Source: Candidatus Haliotispira prima (GTDB lineage: Bacteria > Spirochaetota > Spirochaetia > SP-2023). From it: a stretch of 64,000 nt of DNA. Under the pieces are notes generated by a model. The model saw only the letters and a list, made by a program, of their open reading frames with translations, was not told where the DNA came from and ran no database searches. How positions within the stretch are numbered: the first letter of the stretch is position 1; each line of letters starts with the position of its first letter. The translations under genes and the position numbers were made by a program. Below, piece after piece: positions 28,425-38,570 of the stretch. The stretch covers positions 1,984,001-2,048,000 of the forward strand of contig CP123443.1 of NCBI GenBank assembly GCA_029867005.1, read 5' to 3'.

Positions 28425-29933
28425 TCAATCCCGGGCATACTTGGGGCTCTCGCGAGCCCAGTGTTTGGCCCAGTGCCCGGTTGCGTAACGCAGGACAAAG
28501 GCCCCGTTGCAAACCAAGACAAATACAACAAAAAAAGTCCAAATCGGGATGGCCCCCAAGCCAAGCACTTTCAGCATTATCAACGTCCCTGCCAACAGCA
28601 AAAAATGCATAGATACGGCAATCAACATCACGGCAAAAGTGTCTCCGGCCCCGGTTAGGGCACCACGCATCACCATGCCCAAAGCATCGGCCAGCAGATA
28701 GAACGTTGCCAGACGCAGCATTGTGCGGCTCATGTCCAGCAAAGCCTCTTGATTTGCCGTGCCTTCAGGGATAAAGGCACGGCTGAGCAAATCCGGTGCA
28801 AAAATAAACCACAGACTGATGAAACCGGAAAATGCCAGCGCGGCCCCCAGAATTAGCTTGGTGAAGTGCCGGGCCATGGCCACATCTCCGGCTCCCAGGC
28901 TCCGGCCCACCAAGGTCGTGGTGGCCGTACCAATGCCCATCAGCAAAGTGAAGTTACACAAGTCCCAACTAAAAGTGATGGTGCCCGCTGCCGCCACCAA
29001 AGGGCTGATAGAGTAAAGCAGCATCAAAAAGGCGTTAAAGGAGAAGACGGTCAGGAAACCTTCCAGCGAGGCCGGAAGGCCGAAGCGCAGCATCTCCCGG
29101 TGGATATTGGGGCGGAAACGCCAAGCTTCCCTGATCCGGTACTCGCGCTTCTGGCGCAGAAATAGCAGCATCAGCAGGCTGAATGTCAGGAATTGGGCCA
29201 CCACTGTGGCCGCAGCCGCACCGGCTATGCCGGTGGGAAGCCCCAGATCCCCGGGTCGCAGCCCCCGGGCACCAAGGCCAAACCCCTCAAACAGGCCGGG
29301 CAGCAAGGGCACGTCAAAAATGAACCAGTAGTCCAGAGGGATATTGAGAGCCATCCCAATGAAGGAAACCTTCATGACCAAGCCGGAGCGATTGCTTGCG
29401 ATAAAAAAGCTGTTCAAAGGCAGGCGCAGCAAGGCAAAGACAGCTCCGCCAATCAAAACTCGCGAATATTGCCATTCGGCCCCGGCCAAGGCCGGGTCAT
29501 GTTTCATCCACTCCAGCGCAGCGGGCACAAAGCGGGAGAAAAAAAGCATTAACGGGTAGTAGAGGATGGCCCAGTACATGGCCTGTGTCACCACTTGGGC
29601 ACAGCGCGGCAGGTCTTTCCTGCCAAAGTTTTGGGAAGCTATGGCATTGGTGTATAGGAGCAGGCCCATCACCGGAGCCTGTGCCAGCAGGGTAATAACA
29701 GCACCACCCATAGAGCCGCCCAGCAATATTCCGCCCTCAGCCCCCTCGCCGAAGCGGGACAGGAACAGCCGATCCACCATCATCATCACGGTGTCAACGG
29801 CATTGACGAGCACGACAGGATAGGCCAGACGAAATATTTTTTTATAACTGTCGAGCACAACCAGCCGGTTTGCCTGATCGGCACCTATTTTCGGTTTTGT
29901 CGTTGAATCGAACAGGTTTTTATAGTCTGGCAT
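28425..29933 (-). CDS. MATE family efflux transporter
   Basis: 502 residues with about twelve hydrophobic segments in two similar halves, typical of MATE (MatE) cation-coupled multidrug or metabolite exporters. The second half contains GAGDVAMARH and MRGALTGAGDTFAVM, and the first half SQNFGRKD, which are the usual inter-helix signatures. N-terminal 30 residues are hydrophilic. Convergent with hisS (18 bp apart). Weak ribosome binding site. Substrate unknown. Confidence 0.88.
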   Translation of the reverse strand: MPDYKNLFDSTTKPKIGADQANRLVVLDSYKKIFRLAYPVVLVNAVDTVMMMVDRLFLSRFGEGAEGGILLGGSMGGAVITLLAQAPVMGLLLYTNAIASQNFGRKDLPRCAQVVTQAMYWAILYYPLMLFFSRFVPAALEWMKHDPALAGAEWQYSRVLIGGAVFALLRLPLNSFFIASNRSGLVMKVSFIGMALNIPLDYWFIFDVPLLPGLFEGFGLGARGLRPGDLGLPTGIAGAAAATVVAQFLTFSLLMLLFLRQKREYRIREAWRFRPNIHREMLRFGLPASLEGFLTVFSFNAFLMLLYSISPLVAAAGTITFSWDLCNFTLLMGIGTATTTLVGRSLGAGDVAMARHFTKLILGAALAFSGFISLWFIFAPDLLSRAFIPEGTANQEALLDMSRTMLRLATFYLLADALGMVMRGALTGAGDTFAVMLIAVSMHFLLLAGTLIMLKVLGLGAIPIWTFFVVFVLVCNGAFVLRYATGHWAKHWARESPKYARD

Positions 29934-30169
29934 ATCTCGGCAGCATAGTGTTTTTATTATGGTGCCGGAAGCAGATCAATTTCTTTATTCTGCCGGATCT
30001 TGCCCTTTAGACTTTATCACTTAGACTTTATCACTTGGACTTTAGTACTTAGATTTTGTCGGGTCTGTTTCTCGTATGCAATGCCAAAGAGACTATACGG
30101 CCGCCCTTATTATCGTCCATGCCATTTTCCTTGTTGCGGTTCTTGCTATTGCCCTTGCTCAGGCCCTTG
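29934..30169 (-). other. Gap with 14-bp tandem repeat and low-complexity sequence
   Basis: 30007-30062 holds four direct 14-bp units (TTAGACTTTATCAC, last ones degenerate). Further on is a T/G/C-rich low-complexity stretch next to the end of the TPR gene. No gene supported. Confidence 0.7.
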
Positions 30170-31114
30170 TTATTGTCCTTGCTTCGGCCTGTCCAAGAGT
30201 TTCTGTGCTGCCGAACGCTGGCTGCCCTTCAGTTGCCTTACCAGATTTTCCAGACGCTCCTGATCCCTGAAGCCTCGCTGAATTGCGACCTTGAGGTTTT
30301 GCTGCCCCAACACCGGATTATTCAACTTCAAATAATAGAGCTCTGCCAACAAATAAGAAGCAAGAGGAGTATTGGACAAGGATTTTTCAAACAGCTTAAA
30401 AACTTCCGGAACCTTCTCGTACAAATCTTTTCCCGTATAAAAATCATAGGCATCCTGAAAAACCTTCTCATTGCTGCTGCTCTCGGAAAAATACTCCTCG
30501 TACAGAACCATCGATTTCTCTTCATTACCCAGATAAAGCTCGTTTAAAGCCGAAAAGCGACGCAACTCTTTCGGCATATTATTGGCCGGCTGCAACTCCG
30601 TCACCTTATCGAACGCTTTCTGAGAAGCCTCATAATCACCGACACGCTGCTCGACAATCCCCAGATTGTAGTACGTCTGCGGATTATATTCATTTATTGC
30701 TATCGATCTGCGGTACCAGGTTGCCGCAGTATCATATTTCTCCGCCCGAAAGTTAAGGTAACCCAAAGCAGACAGACACAACGTATTGCGTGCATCAACT
30801 CCATAGGACCGCAACAACTGCTGTTCTGCTTTCTCATAGTCTCTCACCTCGATCAGGGCCAAACCATAATTCAAATGTATGACTTTCAGGTTCCGGTCCT
30901 GCTTCAAGGCTAAATCATAATAGGAAACCGCTCGTTTATAGTCTTTATCATTATAGTAGTCGGTTGCAATATTGTAGTAACGCTCCGCAAACTGACGGTT
31001 CACAGTACTCGCGCAGGAGAAAAGCACCAAAAACACAAGCACCGGGAGGCTCCGGCAAGCTCCAAAAATAACAGACCGTAAAACTGTCGGCAAGTTCATA
31101 ATCAACCCCAACAT
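30170..31114 (-). CDS. TPR-repeat lipoprotein
   Basis: 314 residues. An N-terminal hydrophobic segment ends in LFSC (cysteine 34), a spirochaete-type lipobox, so the protein is probably lipid-anchored. It is followed by at least four tetratricopeptide repeats (YYNDKDYKRAVSYYDLALK; NYGLALIEVRDYEKAEQQL; YNLGIVEQRVGDYEASQKAF). TPR arrays bind partner proteins; the partner is unknown. The ATG overlaps the stop of the upstream UPRT-like gene (TGATG), so the two are translationally coupled. Low-complexity QRS/KQGQ tail. Confidence 0.8.
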   Translation of the reverse strand: MLGLIMNLPTVLRSVIFGACRSLPVLVFLVLFSCASTVNRQFAERYYNIATDYYNDKDYKRAVSYYDLALKQDRNLKVIHLNYGLALIEVRDYEKAEQQLLRSYGVDARNTLCLSALGYLNFRAEKYDTAATWYRRSIAINEYNPQTYYNLGIVEQRVGDYEASQKAFDKVTELQPANNMPKELRRFSALNELYLGNEEKSMVLYEEYFSESSSNEKVFQDAYDFYTGKDLYEKVPEVFKLFEKSLSNTPLASYLLAELYYLKLNNPVLGQQNLKVAIQRGFRDQERLENLVRQLKGSQRSAAQKLLDRPKQGQ

Positions 31115-32193
31115 CAACCGAGTACACTTTGTTCAATACAGCGAATCTGTCGACGATACAATGAAGATATATTGCTGCCATAATCAGCAATGAGCTGGAT
31201 CAAATTGCGTGGTTGAAACAGATCGACACCGTTCAGTCTGTCCCCCGCATCTCCCAGCCCGGGCATAATGTAAGAATGTTCGTTGAGCATTGGATCCATC
31301 CACAGAGTGTAGAGGGAAACCCAAGGTATGACCCGCGCAATATTAATCGCACCCGAAAGGTTGGTAATCACGTGAATCAGAGACACCTTGCGCGGCCGGA
31401 TATTCATTTCCTCTAAGTAGCGCAGAATAGTCAGAATGCTCCCGCCGGTGGCGTGCATCGGGTCCGCAAACAACAGGTGGGCATCGGCCAGATCCTCCTT
31501 GCGGAAATAGGAATGGTCCAAGTCAATAACATAATTTAACTCCGGGCCTTCTTCATCCCGCTTAATGCGAAACAAGGCAAACGGAGTCATGTGGGAGGAC
31601 GAAGAATACTCCTCAATTTCCTTGCTCAGGATCATGGACGGCAGCAGAGCCCCGCGCAGCATTACGCACATCACCGTCTTTTCAATCTGCCTGTCGACAC
31701 TCGGGACGCGGTGCACTGCGTAATTTGGGCACGGGTCAGTCACCGGTGTTTCTGCCAAAATATAGTTTCGTTCTGCCGGATGACTGCGTATGAACACCTG
31801 TTTGAACAATAGCTCATAAGCCCGCTGAATATAATAGGTAAACTCTTCCTGCCTTGTCTGAGTACTGCGCAATTTGGCAATCAAACGCGAAACTTCACCC
31901 CGCTGCTCTTCATTCTCGGTATCAAAAGAATAGACGTGCAGATTGGGCTCTCTGCCAACCATGGCCTCAATCTTTTTGCCCAGCAGTTCATAGCTCCGAA
32001 TCAGCTCTTCTTTCACTGCGTCTTGTTCCGGCTTTACCATCATCAGACCTTGGCCCCGGCCTCCGGCCAACTGCGCCGAACTTGGCAATATCTGGTCTTG
32101 GTACAGCTCGGCAATCTCCCGCAAGGCCTCGCGGTCCTCCTTGCTCAGGGCACTCTCTATTTCGCCGGCTGCAATCGAATACGTCTGTGTCAT
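31114..32193 (-). CDS. Uracil phosphoribosyltransferase-like protein with N-terminal extension
   Basis: 359 residues. The C-terminal ~215 residues match type I phosphoribosyltransferases of the uracil PRTase kind: PRPP loop LLFADPMHATGGS and uracil-site segment MPGLGDAGDRLNG, plus an early RTQxxEFTYYIQRAYELL region. Classical UPRTases are about 208 residues, so the first ~145 residues are extra and have no domain I recognise. Start chosen at ATG 32193 after GGACGGAGG; ATG 32232 is possible. Likely pyrimidine salvage (uracil plus PRPP to UMP), but the extension could mean a regulatory role. Confidence 0.75.
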   Translation of the reverse strand: MTQTYSIAAGEIESALSKEDREALREIAELYQDQILPSSAQLAGGRGQGLMMVKPEQDAVKEELIRSYELLGKKIEAMVGREPNLHVYSFDTENEEQRGEVSRLIAKLRSTQTRQEEFTYYIQRAYELLFKQVFIRSHPAERNYILAETPVTDPCPNYAVHRVPSVDRQIEKTVMCVMLRGALLPSMILSKEIEEYSSSSHMTPFALFRIKRDEEGPELNYVIDLDHSYFRKEDLADAHLLFADPMHATGGSILTILRYLEEMNIRPRKVSLIHVITNLSGAINIARVIPWVSLYTLWMDPMLNEHSYIMPGLGDAGDRLNGVDLFQPRNLIQLIADYGSNISSLYRRQIRCIEQSVLG

Positions 32194-32356
32194 CGGCCTC
32201 CGTCCTATAATCTCTTTCGGTTTCGCTATCATACCTGTTTTGCCGCCGTCTGTCTTCCTGAAGCCGGACGGACTTCTCTAACAGAGCCCCGTACTTCCCC
32301 TACGGACCTTCCTATCAACCTTCTCTACGGACCTTCCCACAGACCTCCCTGCCTGC

Positions 32357-33406
32357 CTAGCCTCCATGCTCCGCCCAAAACAAACGCAGGTCTTCGCGGT
32401 ACTCCCGGCGCAGCACATCCTCAATGTAACAGCCCGACTGCGGGGTTGCGGCGGCATACAATTCAAAAAGCTGAAAATCGAGCACCGAAACAATCTCCCC
32501 AAGGTCTGCGGGCCGTTCTGTGGCCAGACGCTCTGTGGATGTCCCCGCCTCACTCCGATCGGGTTGCGCCGTGCCGTCCGGACTAAGTCCGCAAAGCCGG
32601 GACAGAGGTCCAAAAGCCAAAAACAATAACAGCTCCGCAGCACTGCAACGGAAGCCGGAACCGGAAGCCGGGCCGGAACTGTTTTCCCTGCCTCGGAGCC
32701 GAAACAGCAGCAAAGACTTGGCCCTGGGGCTGAAGCGCGGAAGGCTCCAAGGCAGTGGCAAAAAAAGCGGTCCGCAAGCCAAGCCATCCGATACCGCTTC
32801 GGACACCACTTCCGGCAACATCCCACAAATATAATTTTTGATCCGGGCCCCGGAACCGGCCAGACTTTGTCCTGCCGGTTCCGGACTGAGTACCAAGGCA
32901 CTGCGCGATTGGGCGACAAAATGATTTTCGTACCAGAGAGGGAGTGCAGACTTCTCGGCAAAAAAACACTCGATTAACTGCCTCTGTCCCTGTAGTTTGA
33001 GGCTGAGCAGCAAACCGAGAGGGATCTGCCGGAGCAGCAGCGCAGCGCGTTGCTCCGGCAGATCCCTCTCGGCCGACCGCAGCAGGCTGCGGTACTTCTG
33101 CATCTCGGAACGCAGTCCGGCGAGCAGGACCCTGATATGTGCGTCTTTGTCGTCTTTCTCGCCTTGGCTATCTTTATTATCTTGGCCACCTTGCCCATCT
33201 TGGCAACCTTGGACAACAGAAGCCAAGCCGAACGGGCCTTGCAGCAGAAAATACAAACTACTCTGCAACAAAATATTCAAATCGCTGCCGCAATCTGTGG
33301 CTAACCCAATAAGCTCCGATTGAAGAAACTCCGCCAAGCCCGGCGAGGCTTCCGAAGACAAACACGGCAGAAAAGACGGCATTGTGTGATTCAAATCCGG
33401 CGACAT
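32357..33406 (-). CDS. Hypothetical protein
   Basis: About 349 residues from ATG 33406; not recognised. No signal peptide. It has a run of short acidic/polar repeats (GQGGQDNKDSQGEKDDKD) near residue 90 and a Pro/Ser/Gly-rich central part, giving a low-complexity, G+C-rich character unlike its neighbours. The C-terminus (EDVLRREYREDLRLFW) is a plausible amphipathic helix. The frame extends upstream to 33514, overlapping the preceding gene. Weak ribosome binding site, so the start is uncertain. Supported mainly by the long frame and position in a co-directional run of genes. Confidence 0.55.
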   Translation of the reverse strand: MSPDLNHTMPSFLPCLSSEASPGLAEFLQSELIGLATDCGSDLNILLQSSLYFLLQGPFGLASVVQGCQDGQGGQDNKDSQGEKDDKDAHIRVLLAGLRSEMQKYRSLLRSAERDLPEQRAALLLRQIPLGLLLSLKLQGQRQLIECFFAEKSALPLWYENHFVAQSRSALVLSPEPAGQSLAGSGARIKNYICGMLPEVVSEAVSDGLACGPLFLPLPWSLPRFSPRAKSLLLFRLRGRENSSGPASGSGFRCSAAELLLFLAFGPLSRLCGLSPDGTAQPDRSEAGTSTERLATERPADLGEIVSVLDFQLFELYAAATPQSGCYIEDVLRREYREDLRLFWAEHGG

Positions 33407-33425
33407 AATCGATTCAAGGCCAAAA

Positions 33426-34901
33426 TCAAGGAAAGAAATTGGGGATGGTATAACGGGGAAAAGGGAGAGGCACCCATTTCCGTAAATCGCGCAGCGGCGT
33501 TCGGGCCCAGCCAATGTATATTTTTGCCGTCAACTCACCGATCAAATAGCGGTTTTTATACCAACTGATCACAATCCCGTTGTATTTTTTAAACTTTCTG
33601 CGGTTTCGTTTTGTGCTGTATCTTTGGGCCAGCAGCTCCTGTTTGACACCCAATTCTTCCACCCCGACCAACAATTGCGAATATTCGGGCGAATACAAGA
33701 TTAGCCCACTGTGCTGGAAATGCGAAATCAACATGACGTAGATCAGAGCCAACGTTTCAATGTTTCCGACTCCCGCAGCCAAGGCATCCCCGGGCAATTC
33801 CAGAGGCACCTTTAGCGAGGCCGCCTTCTTCCTGTCCGAATCCAGCAGCATTACCTGCAAGTCGTAAAGCAAATATTCATAGGTAGGCAGCCTTTCCTTC
33901 CTCGGCTCAGCACTGGCCAATTCCCGGTATTTATTTTCCAGAAACTTGGCCAGATTCCGGAAAAATTGGTAGTTCTGGCGAAAATTCATATAGTAAAAGC
34001 GCACAAGCGCGTAAGAGTACAACTTGGGTATCGTCGCGTCCAAAATCCGCTTCTCGCGCTTCAACACATCCCGGGCCACCTGCTCTGCCGTCGGTTTCTG
34101 CTGAGTGCGGAAACTGTGCGGGCCCAAGTACCAAGTGGTAAATCGCATTGGAGTCCGGCCGGAATCAACCCTCGGTGCTTTGCCACTCCCCGCCCCGCCT
34201 GCTCCGTCCTCAGATTCCGGATTCTGCGCTTTCTCTTGCGCCTGCGTCTTTCGGTGCAGGAAAAAACCGGAAACAGGGCCTTGGTTCCAGTGGTTATGGC
34301 CTTCAAAGCCGAACGAATCCAATACGGAATACTGGATATCCAGTTCCAGAGGGGTTGCATTTCGAGGTCCGATACTGGCTACCCGGTAAGCATATTGCGC
34401 ACCATAAAAATAAAAGACATAGGCGACAGCGTTCGCTTTCTCTTTATTGGGCTCCGCATCTTCCTTACTTTCGGCCGTCTCCAACCGACCTTCCAACTCC
34501 AGGGGTAAATCTTCTCCGGCACTTCTTGCCGGCGGGATGGTCGGATTCTCCGGCATCTCCTCGGAGTGATAATCAATGCGGGCCAACAGTACATCGTAAC
34601 CCAGATGCCTGTAGCGGCTCACCACGCCATCGCCCTTAAGCTCCTGTAAATGGCGTGTGTACATCGTGTTGGAGCTTTCCACCTCACGACGCTCCCAAGC
34701 TACAATCTCCAAGCTCAAACGCCGGTCCAGGCTCCTAAAGAGTTGTAAACGCCCACTGTCATCACCGACCTCGGGCAGCCAACTGGCCAATACATTCACC
34801 GAATACCGCCAACGGTAATTGTTAATTTCTTTAGCCCACAGGGACGCAGTGCCCAAAGAGCAAAAAACAATAAGGGAGAGAATGTACTTAACGCGTACCA
34901 T
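33426..34901 (-). CDS. Exported hypothetical protein
   Basis: 491 residues starting with a clear Sec signal peptide (VRVKYILSLIVFCSLGTASLWA, cleavage after SLWA likely). Mature part soluble, with a Gly/Ser-rich acidic segment (ESEDGAGGAGSGKAPR) around residue 250. ATG 34901 overlaps the end of the upstream NHL/TPR gene, implying coupling. Probably periplasmic. The C-terminal part (IETLALIYVMLISHF, then GIVISWYKNRYLIGE) vaguely recalls transglutaminase-like proteins, but I would not assign that. Confidence 0.7.
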   Translation of the reverse strand: MVRVKYILSLIVFCSLGTASLWAKEINNYRWRYSVNVLASWLPEVGDDSGRLQLFRSLDRRLSLEIVAWERREVESSNTMYTRHLQELKGDGVVSRYRHLGYDVLLARIDYHSEEMPENPTIPPARSAGEDLPLELEGRLETAESKEDAEPNKEKANAVAYVFYFYGAQYAYRVASIGPRNATPLELDIQYSVLDSFGFEGHNHWNQGPVSGFFLHRKTQAQEKAQNPESEDGAGGAGSGKAPRVDSGRTPMRFTTWYLGPHSFRTQQKPTAEQVARDVLKREKRILDATIPKLYSYALVRFYYMNFRQNYQFFRNLAKFLENKYRELASAEPRKERLPTYEYLLYDLQVMLLDSDRKKAASLKVPLELPGDALAAGVGNIETLALIYVMLISHFQHSGLILYSPEYSQLLVGVEELGVKQELLAQRYSTKRNRRKFKKYNGIVISWYKNRYLIGELTAKIYIGWARTPLRDLRKWVPLPFPRYTIPNFFP

Positions 34902-36978
34902 TGATCGAAGACAGGGGAGCAAAAAAACCAAGCTCATCCTTGCCGCTGCGGCGCACATAGCGCACCGAAACCTCCACCGGGATATAGCGTCTGGCGAGGT
35001 CTGTGTAAACCGTTGAGTCATAATTCAGAGTATAATAGCCGGCCAGTGCTTTGCGATTCTCTTTTATATCCTGACCAAAGTTTCTGACATTGGCGTTGGT
35101 ATACAGTTTGCCATTCGTGTTATTCACCAAGTAGGAAACGATCTTATTATCTTCTGAAAGAATCCCATACATATTGCTATTCTGCAATTTCAGGTAACTT
35201 TTCAGGTCAGAAATGTTATACGTTTCCGCAGCAATCTTATCCGTATCACCGGAGACAAAAACAATAATTTTCTTCTGACGAAACTGAACCATACTGTCGA
35301 GCGTAAAGCGCAGAGAAATATCAAAATTTGCCTCGGGCGAGTCACCGCCTTCCGGTTCACGATAATTGCTAAGCTTATCGTCCACATCCCGAGTGAAATT
35401 TGTCAGAACACGCGGATCCTTGCCCCCCTGTACCAACAGAAAGCTGTCAGAAGGCAGGACTTTCCCTGTAATCTCCTCAATCGCATCTCTGTACCCCTCA
35501 ATTTTACTGCCCAAAATAATGGCCAAAGCAATCGAGGGGTCACCGACACCGGTGTAGATCAAGTCCACCAATTGCGCCTTGTTATTCTCCATAATTTGGA
35601 AATTCTTTCTTCCAAGTCCCACAATAGGAGTACCTTCTCGATCTTCCACTAAAACATCAACACTAATCTTTGGATACTTACGAGTTATAACACGATCAAT
35701 TTGAACAAATAAATCCGTATATAATTTATTAATCGGTGTGATAAAATCAATTTCTTTATTAGAAAAGTCAACAGCAAAAATATTTAGATTACGGTCATAA
35801 TTCAAATCTATGTATTTTTGTTTTTTATCACCCGTATAAATAGTTTTCAGAACATTCCTGTCAAAATCGTAGAGCTTAATTCGGTTGCCGTCTGCAATGA
35901 GCAAATTGCCTTCCAATGTCACTAGCAGAGACTCCGGGGAGCTTAGCTCAGAGTTCGGAAAAGTCTCCAGATAGCCGCCTTCCTGATCAAAAACGAATAT
36001 TCTCTGCTGTAAAGTGTCAGAGACATAAACCTTGTTCTCCCGTACAACCAATCCTGTCGGGCCTTTCAAACCGGGAAAACGGCCCTGCGCCGCACCAAAA
36101 GTGAAGATGAAATTTCCATCATAGTCCATCTTGACAATGCGTCGGTTGCCCCAGTCTGTGACATAGAAGTAACCATCACCCGAATCAGTCAAATGTTGCG
36201 GACCCAGAAAATTCTCCGGGCCGTTGCCCTTGCTGCCAACTTCCTTGTAGGGGTAGCCCCTCTCATCACAGAACAGCAGGGAATTGGTACCCTCTTGGCT
36301 AAGAATGAAACCCTGGCCTTTCGGCCGCAACAAAATATCAAACGGATGGTCGTAGACTTGTGTCAGAGAACCACGGAGCAGAGACTTTACAGCACCATTG
36401 GTATCCAAGGTGACGACCTTGCTGTCCCGATAATCGACAATATAAATCTCGTCGCGGTCCGGAGATGTCCGGGCCGCAGTCGGACCCACGAAATAGGCTC
36501 TGCGCCTACTCGGTTCCAATTTCATAAACAGCGAATATTGGTCAGGTGCATTCAATTGCGAAGCTTGGCGATAACGATAGTCCAAAGTCTCGTAGAAACT
36601 CTTCAAACTGGCCTTTGCTTCGTTCCGGTCAATCAGAGTTTTCCACTGCTCCAACCCAAGCCACACATAACCGCTGGAGTAGTAGCTGCGGCCCAACCAA
36701 AATACCGCATCCGGGTTTTCCGGGCGCAGGGCCAACGAATGTTCCAAAGCAACGATTGCACGGTTATAATAACCATAGTTAAAGGCATTCACACCCAATC
36801 GGAAATTTTCTCTGGCCTGAATGGTATCGTATTCAGCCCGGCCCTCTCCGCTCTGGGCAAACAGCAGACTCCTTGCAGCAAAATACGCAATGACGGAAAT
36901 ACCGAAAAGCAGCAGCAGTCGAACAGTAAGAACTCTTGCGATACTGAGACCAGACAGGACTGAAACATGGGCTCTCAT
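34888..36978 (-). CDS. Exported TPR / NHL beta-propeller / VWA-like protein
   Basis: 696 residues. N-terminal membrane or signal segment (VLTVRLLLLFGISVIAYFAA), then two TPR-like units (residues 50-115), then a six-bladed NHL-type propeller (repeats like GPQHLTDSGDGYFYVTDWGNRRIVKMDYDG, divided by GNFIFTFG and GLVVRENKVYVSDTLQQRI), and a C-terminal domain with VWA-like strands (SIALAIILGSKI, KKIIVFVSGDTDKI). Such proteins occur in Treponema; function not established, probably a periplasmic scaffold. GAGGAGAG precedes ATG 36978. First gene of a coupled pair with the exported protein downstream. Confidence 0.75.
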   Translation of the reverse strand: MRAHVSVLSGLSIARVLTVRLLLLFGISVIAYFAARSLLFAQSGEGRAEYDTIQARENFRLGVNAFNYGYYNRAIVALEHSLALRPENPDAVFWLGRSYYSSGYVWLGLEQWKTLIDRNEAKASLKSFYETLDYRYRQASQLNAPDQYSLFMKLEPSRRRAYFVGPTAARTSPDRDEIYIVDYRDSKVVTLDTNGAVKSLLRGSLTQVYDHPFDILLRPKGQGFILSQEGTNSLLFCDERGYPYKEVGSKGNGPENFLGPQHLTDSGDGYFYVTDWGNRRIVKMDYDGNFIFTFGAAQGRFPGLKGPTGLVVRENKVYVSDTLQQRIFVFDQEGGYLETFPNSELSSPESLLVTLEGNLLIADGNRIKLYDFDRNVLKTIYTGDKKQKYIDLNYDRNLNIFAVDFSNKEIDFITPINKLYTDLFVQIDRVITRKYPKISVDVLVEDREGTPIVGLGRKNFQIMENNKAQLVDLIYTGVGDPSIALAIILGSKIEGYRDAIEEITGKVLPSDSFLLVQGGKDPRVLTNFTRDVDDKLSNYREPEGGDSPEANFDISLRFTLDSMVQFRQKKIIVFVSGDTDKIAAETYNISDLKSYLKLQNSNMYGILSEDNKIVSYLVNNTNGKLYTNANVRNFGQDIKENRKALAGYYTLNYDSTVYTDLARRYIPVEVSVRYVRRSGKDELGFFAPLSSINGTR

Positions 36979-37640
36979 GCACTCTCCTCACGGCCATAAG
37001 CCGGAAATAACGCTAAATCCCTCAGAGGATACTCTCCCGGAGTACATCCCCTCCCCTCCAAAAATCCCCGTTGCTTTACTACGTCTTACACCTTACAACG
37101 GCAGGTTTTTACAACAGCGCGTTTCCCCGGCACGTTGAGCAGCGGGAAAGCCTCGCCGCTCGGCAAGATTTGTACCGGAGATAAGAATCGGAGTTTCACT
37201 TTTTCACTATTGCCAAAAATGTTGTTAAATCGTCCGTCCGGTATCGAAAATAATTTTAAAAGAAACCTTAAAAAAAACCTTTAAAATTGTACTGCAAAAT
37301 TACACTGCAAGGGACTGCAAGCGGGTCCAACACACAAAATGAGCGAACGGCCAAAGATTATCATTTTTCTGCTGTTTAGCAAAGTGAAAACGAATATCCG
37401 CCATAAATCCGCCGGAAACATGGGAGAACATTCAACCGAACAGGGCTTGGCAAGGGCGTTCCGTACACCGCCGCTGCGCGGTGCTGTAATTCCCTCTCCG
37501 AATACGAACCCGAATACTTCTAAATATTTGCAAAAAGCCCGGATTCCTTTGATCCATCACTCTTCCCTTCTCAACTCTCCGCAGCTCCCTTGCTCTATCT
37601 GCTCTCTTTCTCAGGGGCAGGCCCCACCAAACACTTTTAT
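36979..37640. other. Non-coding gap between surE and the NHL gene
   Basis: About 660 bp. The stretch 37190-37320 is A+T-rich and runs T/A homopolymers, a likely promoter zone for the minus-strand gene. The part nearest surE is more G+C-rich with the small palindrome AGGGGCAGGCCCC. No convincing gene on either strand. Confidence 0.45.
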
Positions 37641-38516
37641 TTATTTTGTCCCGAAGATTCCCGCCCGGACAATCTGTGTCATCGCCCGCTCTGCCCTTTC
37701 TGACGGACGCAGGCACAAAGGTTCGGGCAAGGAGCCGTCTGCCTGGTTCGAGGCCGAATACAAGGCCGACTGATAAGGCAGCGGCTGCAAAGCGTGAAAC
37801 GAACCCAAACTGATACTAATCTGAGAACGTGCATCAATTAACGTATCCACGCCCGGGGAGGGCGACCGTTTGGGGTCAATTTTGCCGCAAAGCATGTATT
37901 GGTCTTCGCCAACTTTCTGTAGGGTGTTCTGATAATGTCTCTGTTCAAACCGACCGGCAAGACAGATTTCCCCACTATTGCAGTCCGCCGGGATATTGAC
38001 ATTCAGAAAGCCCATAAAAGAGCCGCTCTCAGCTCCGCTGCTTTCCGTCAATTCACAGGCTTGAAACAAGTTGTCGAGATGCTGCTCCAACAGTGCGGCA
38101 AAGGCGATAAAGTCTGGCTCCCGGTAGGGAGGGGAGGCACTGTAAGACAGTGCCAGAGACGGCAAACCCCACTTACAGGCTTCGCGCGCAGCCCCGGCAG
38201 TCCCCGAATACCAAAGGTCATCGCTCAGGTTGGCACCGGCATTGATGCCGGAAATCACGGCATCCGGGCGAAACGGCAGAATGCCGTGCAGAGCAAACAG
38301 TACGCAGTCCACCGGCGTGCCGGAGCAGGACCAACTGCGCCGATCCAATACCTGAAATTCCAGACTCTTGCCCAGAGTCAGCTTCATGCCGACACCGCTC
38401 TGATTCTCCCGAGGCGCAATACTCCAGACCTCATGGCCCAATTTTTCGAGGATCTTTCTGAGGCTGCGATGGCCCGGATGGCCGTAGCCATCGTCATTAG
38501 TGATTAATATTTTCAT
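37641..38516 (-). CDS. surE: 5'/3'-nucleotidase SurE
   Basis: 291 residues from MKILITNDDG. SurE dephosphorylates nucleoside monophosphates in stationary phase; cytoplasmic, metal-dependent. Metal ligands D8 and D9, GTPVDCV, the SGINAGAN segment and YSGTAGAAREA are visible. The usual APG after NDDG is replaced by HPG (NDDGYGHPG). Weak ribosome binding site. Downstream of the sensor kinase on the same strand (54 bp gap). Confidence 0.88.
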   Translation of the reverse strand: MKILITNDDGYGHPGHRSLRKILEKLGHEVWSIAPRENQSGVGMKLTLGKSLEFQVLDRRSWSCSGTPVDCVLFALHGILPFRPDAVISGINAGANLSDDLWYSGTAGAAREACKWGLPSLALSYSASPPYREPDFIAFAALLEQHLDNLFQACELTESSGAESGSFMGFLNVNIPADCNSGEICLAGRFEQRHYQNTLQKVGEDQYMLCGKIDPKRSPSPGVDTLIDARSQISISLGSFHALQPLPYQSALYSASNQADGSLPEPLCLRPSERAERAMTQIVRAGIFGTK

Positions 38517-38570
38517 AGAAAACTGCAACAAACAACGTACGGCCTGATAGTCGACCGTATCCTGTAAATC

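Noticed and set aside
30056..30547. Hydrophobic plus-strand frames opposite the TPR lipoprotein gene
   Set aside because: Antisense shadow of a clear TPR gene and its low-complexity flank; no ribosome binding site.
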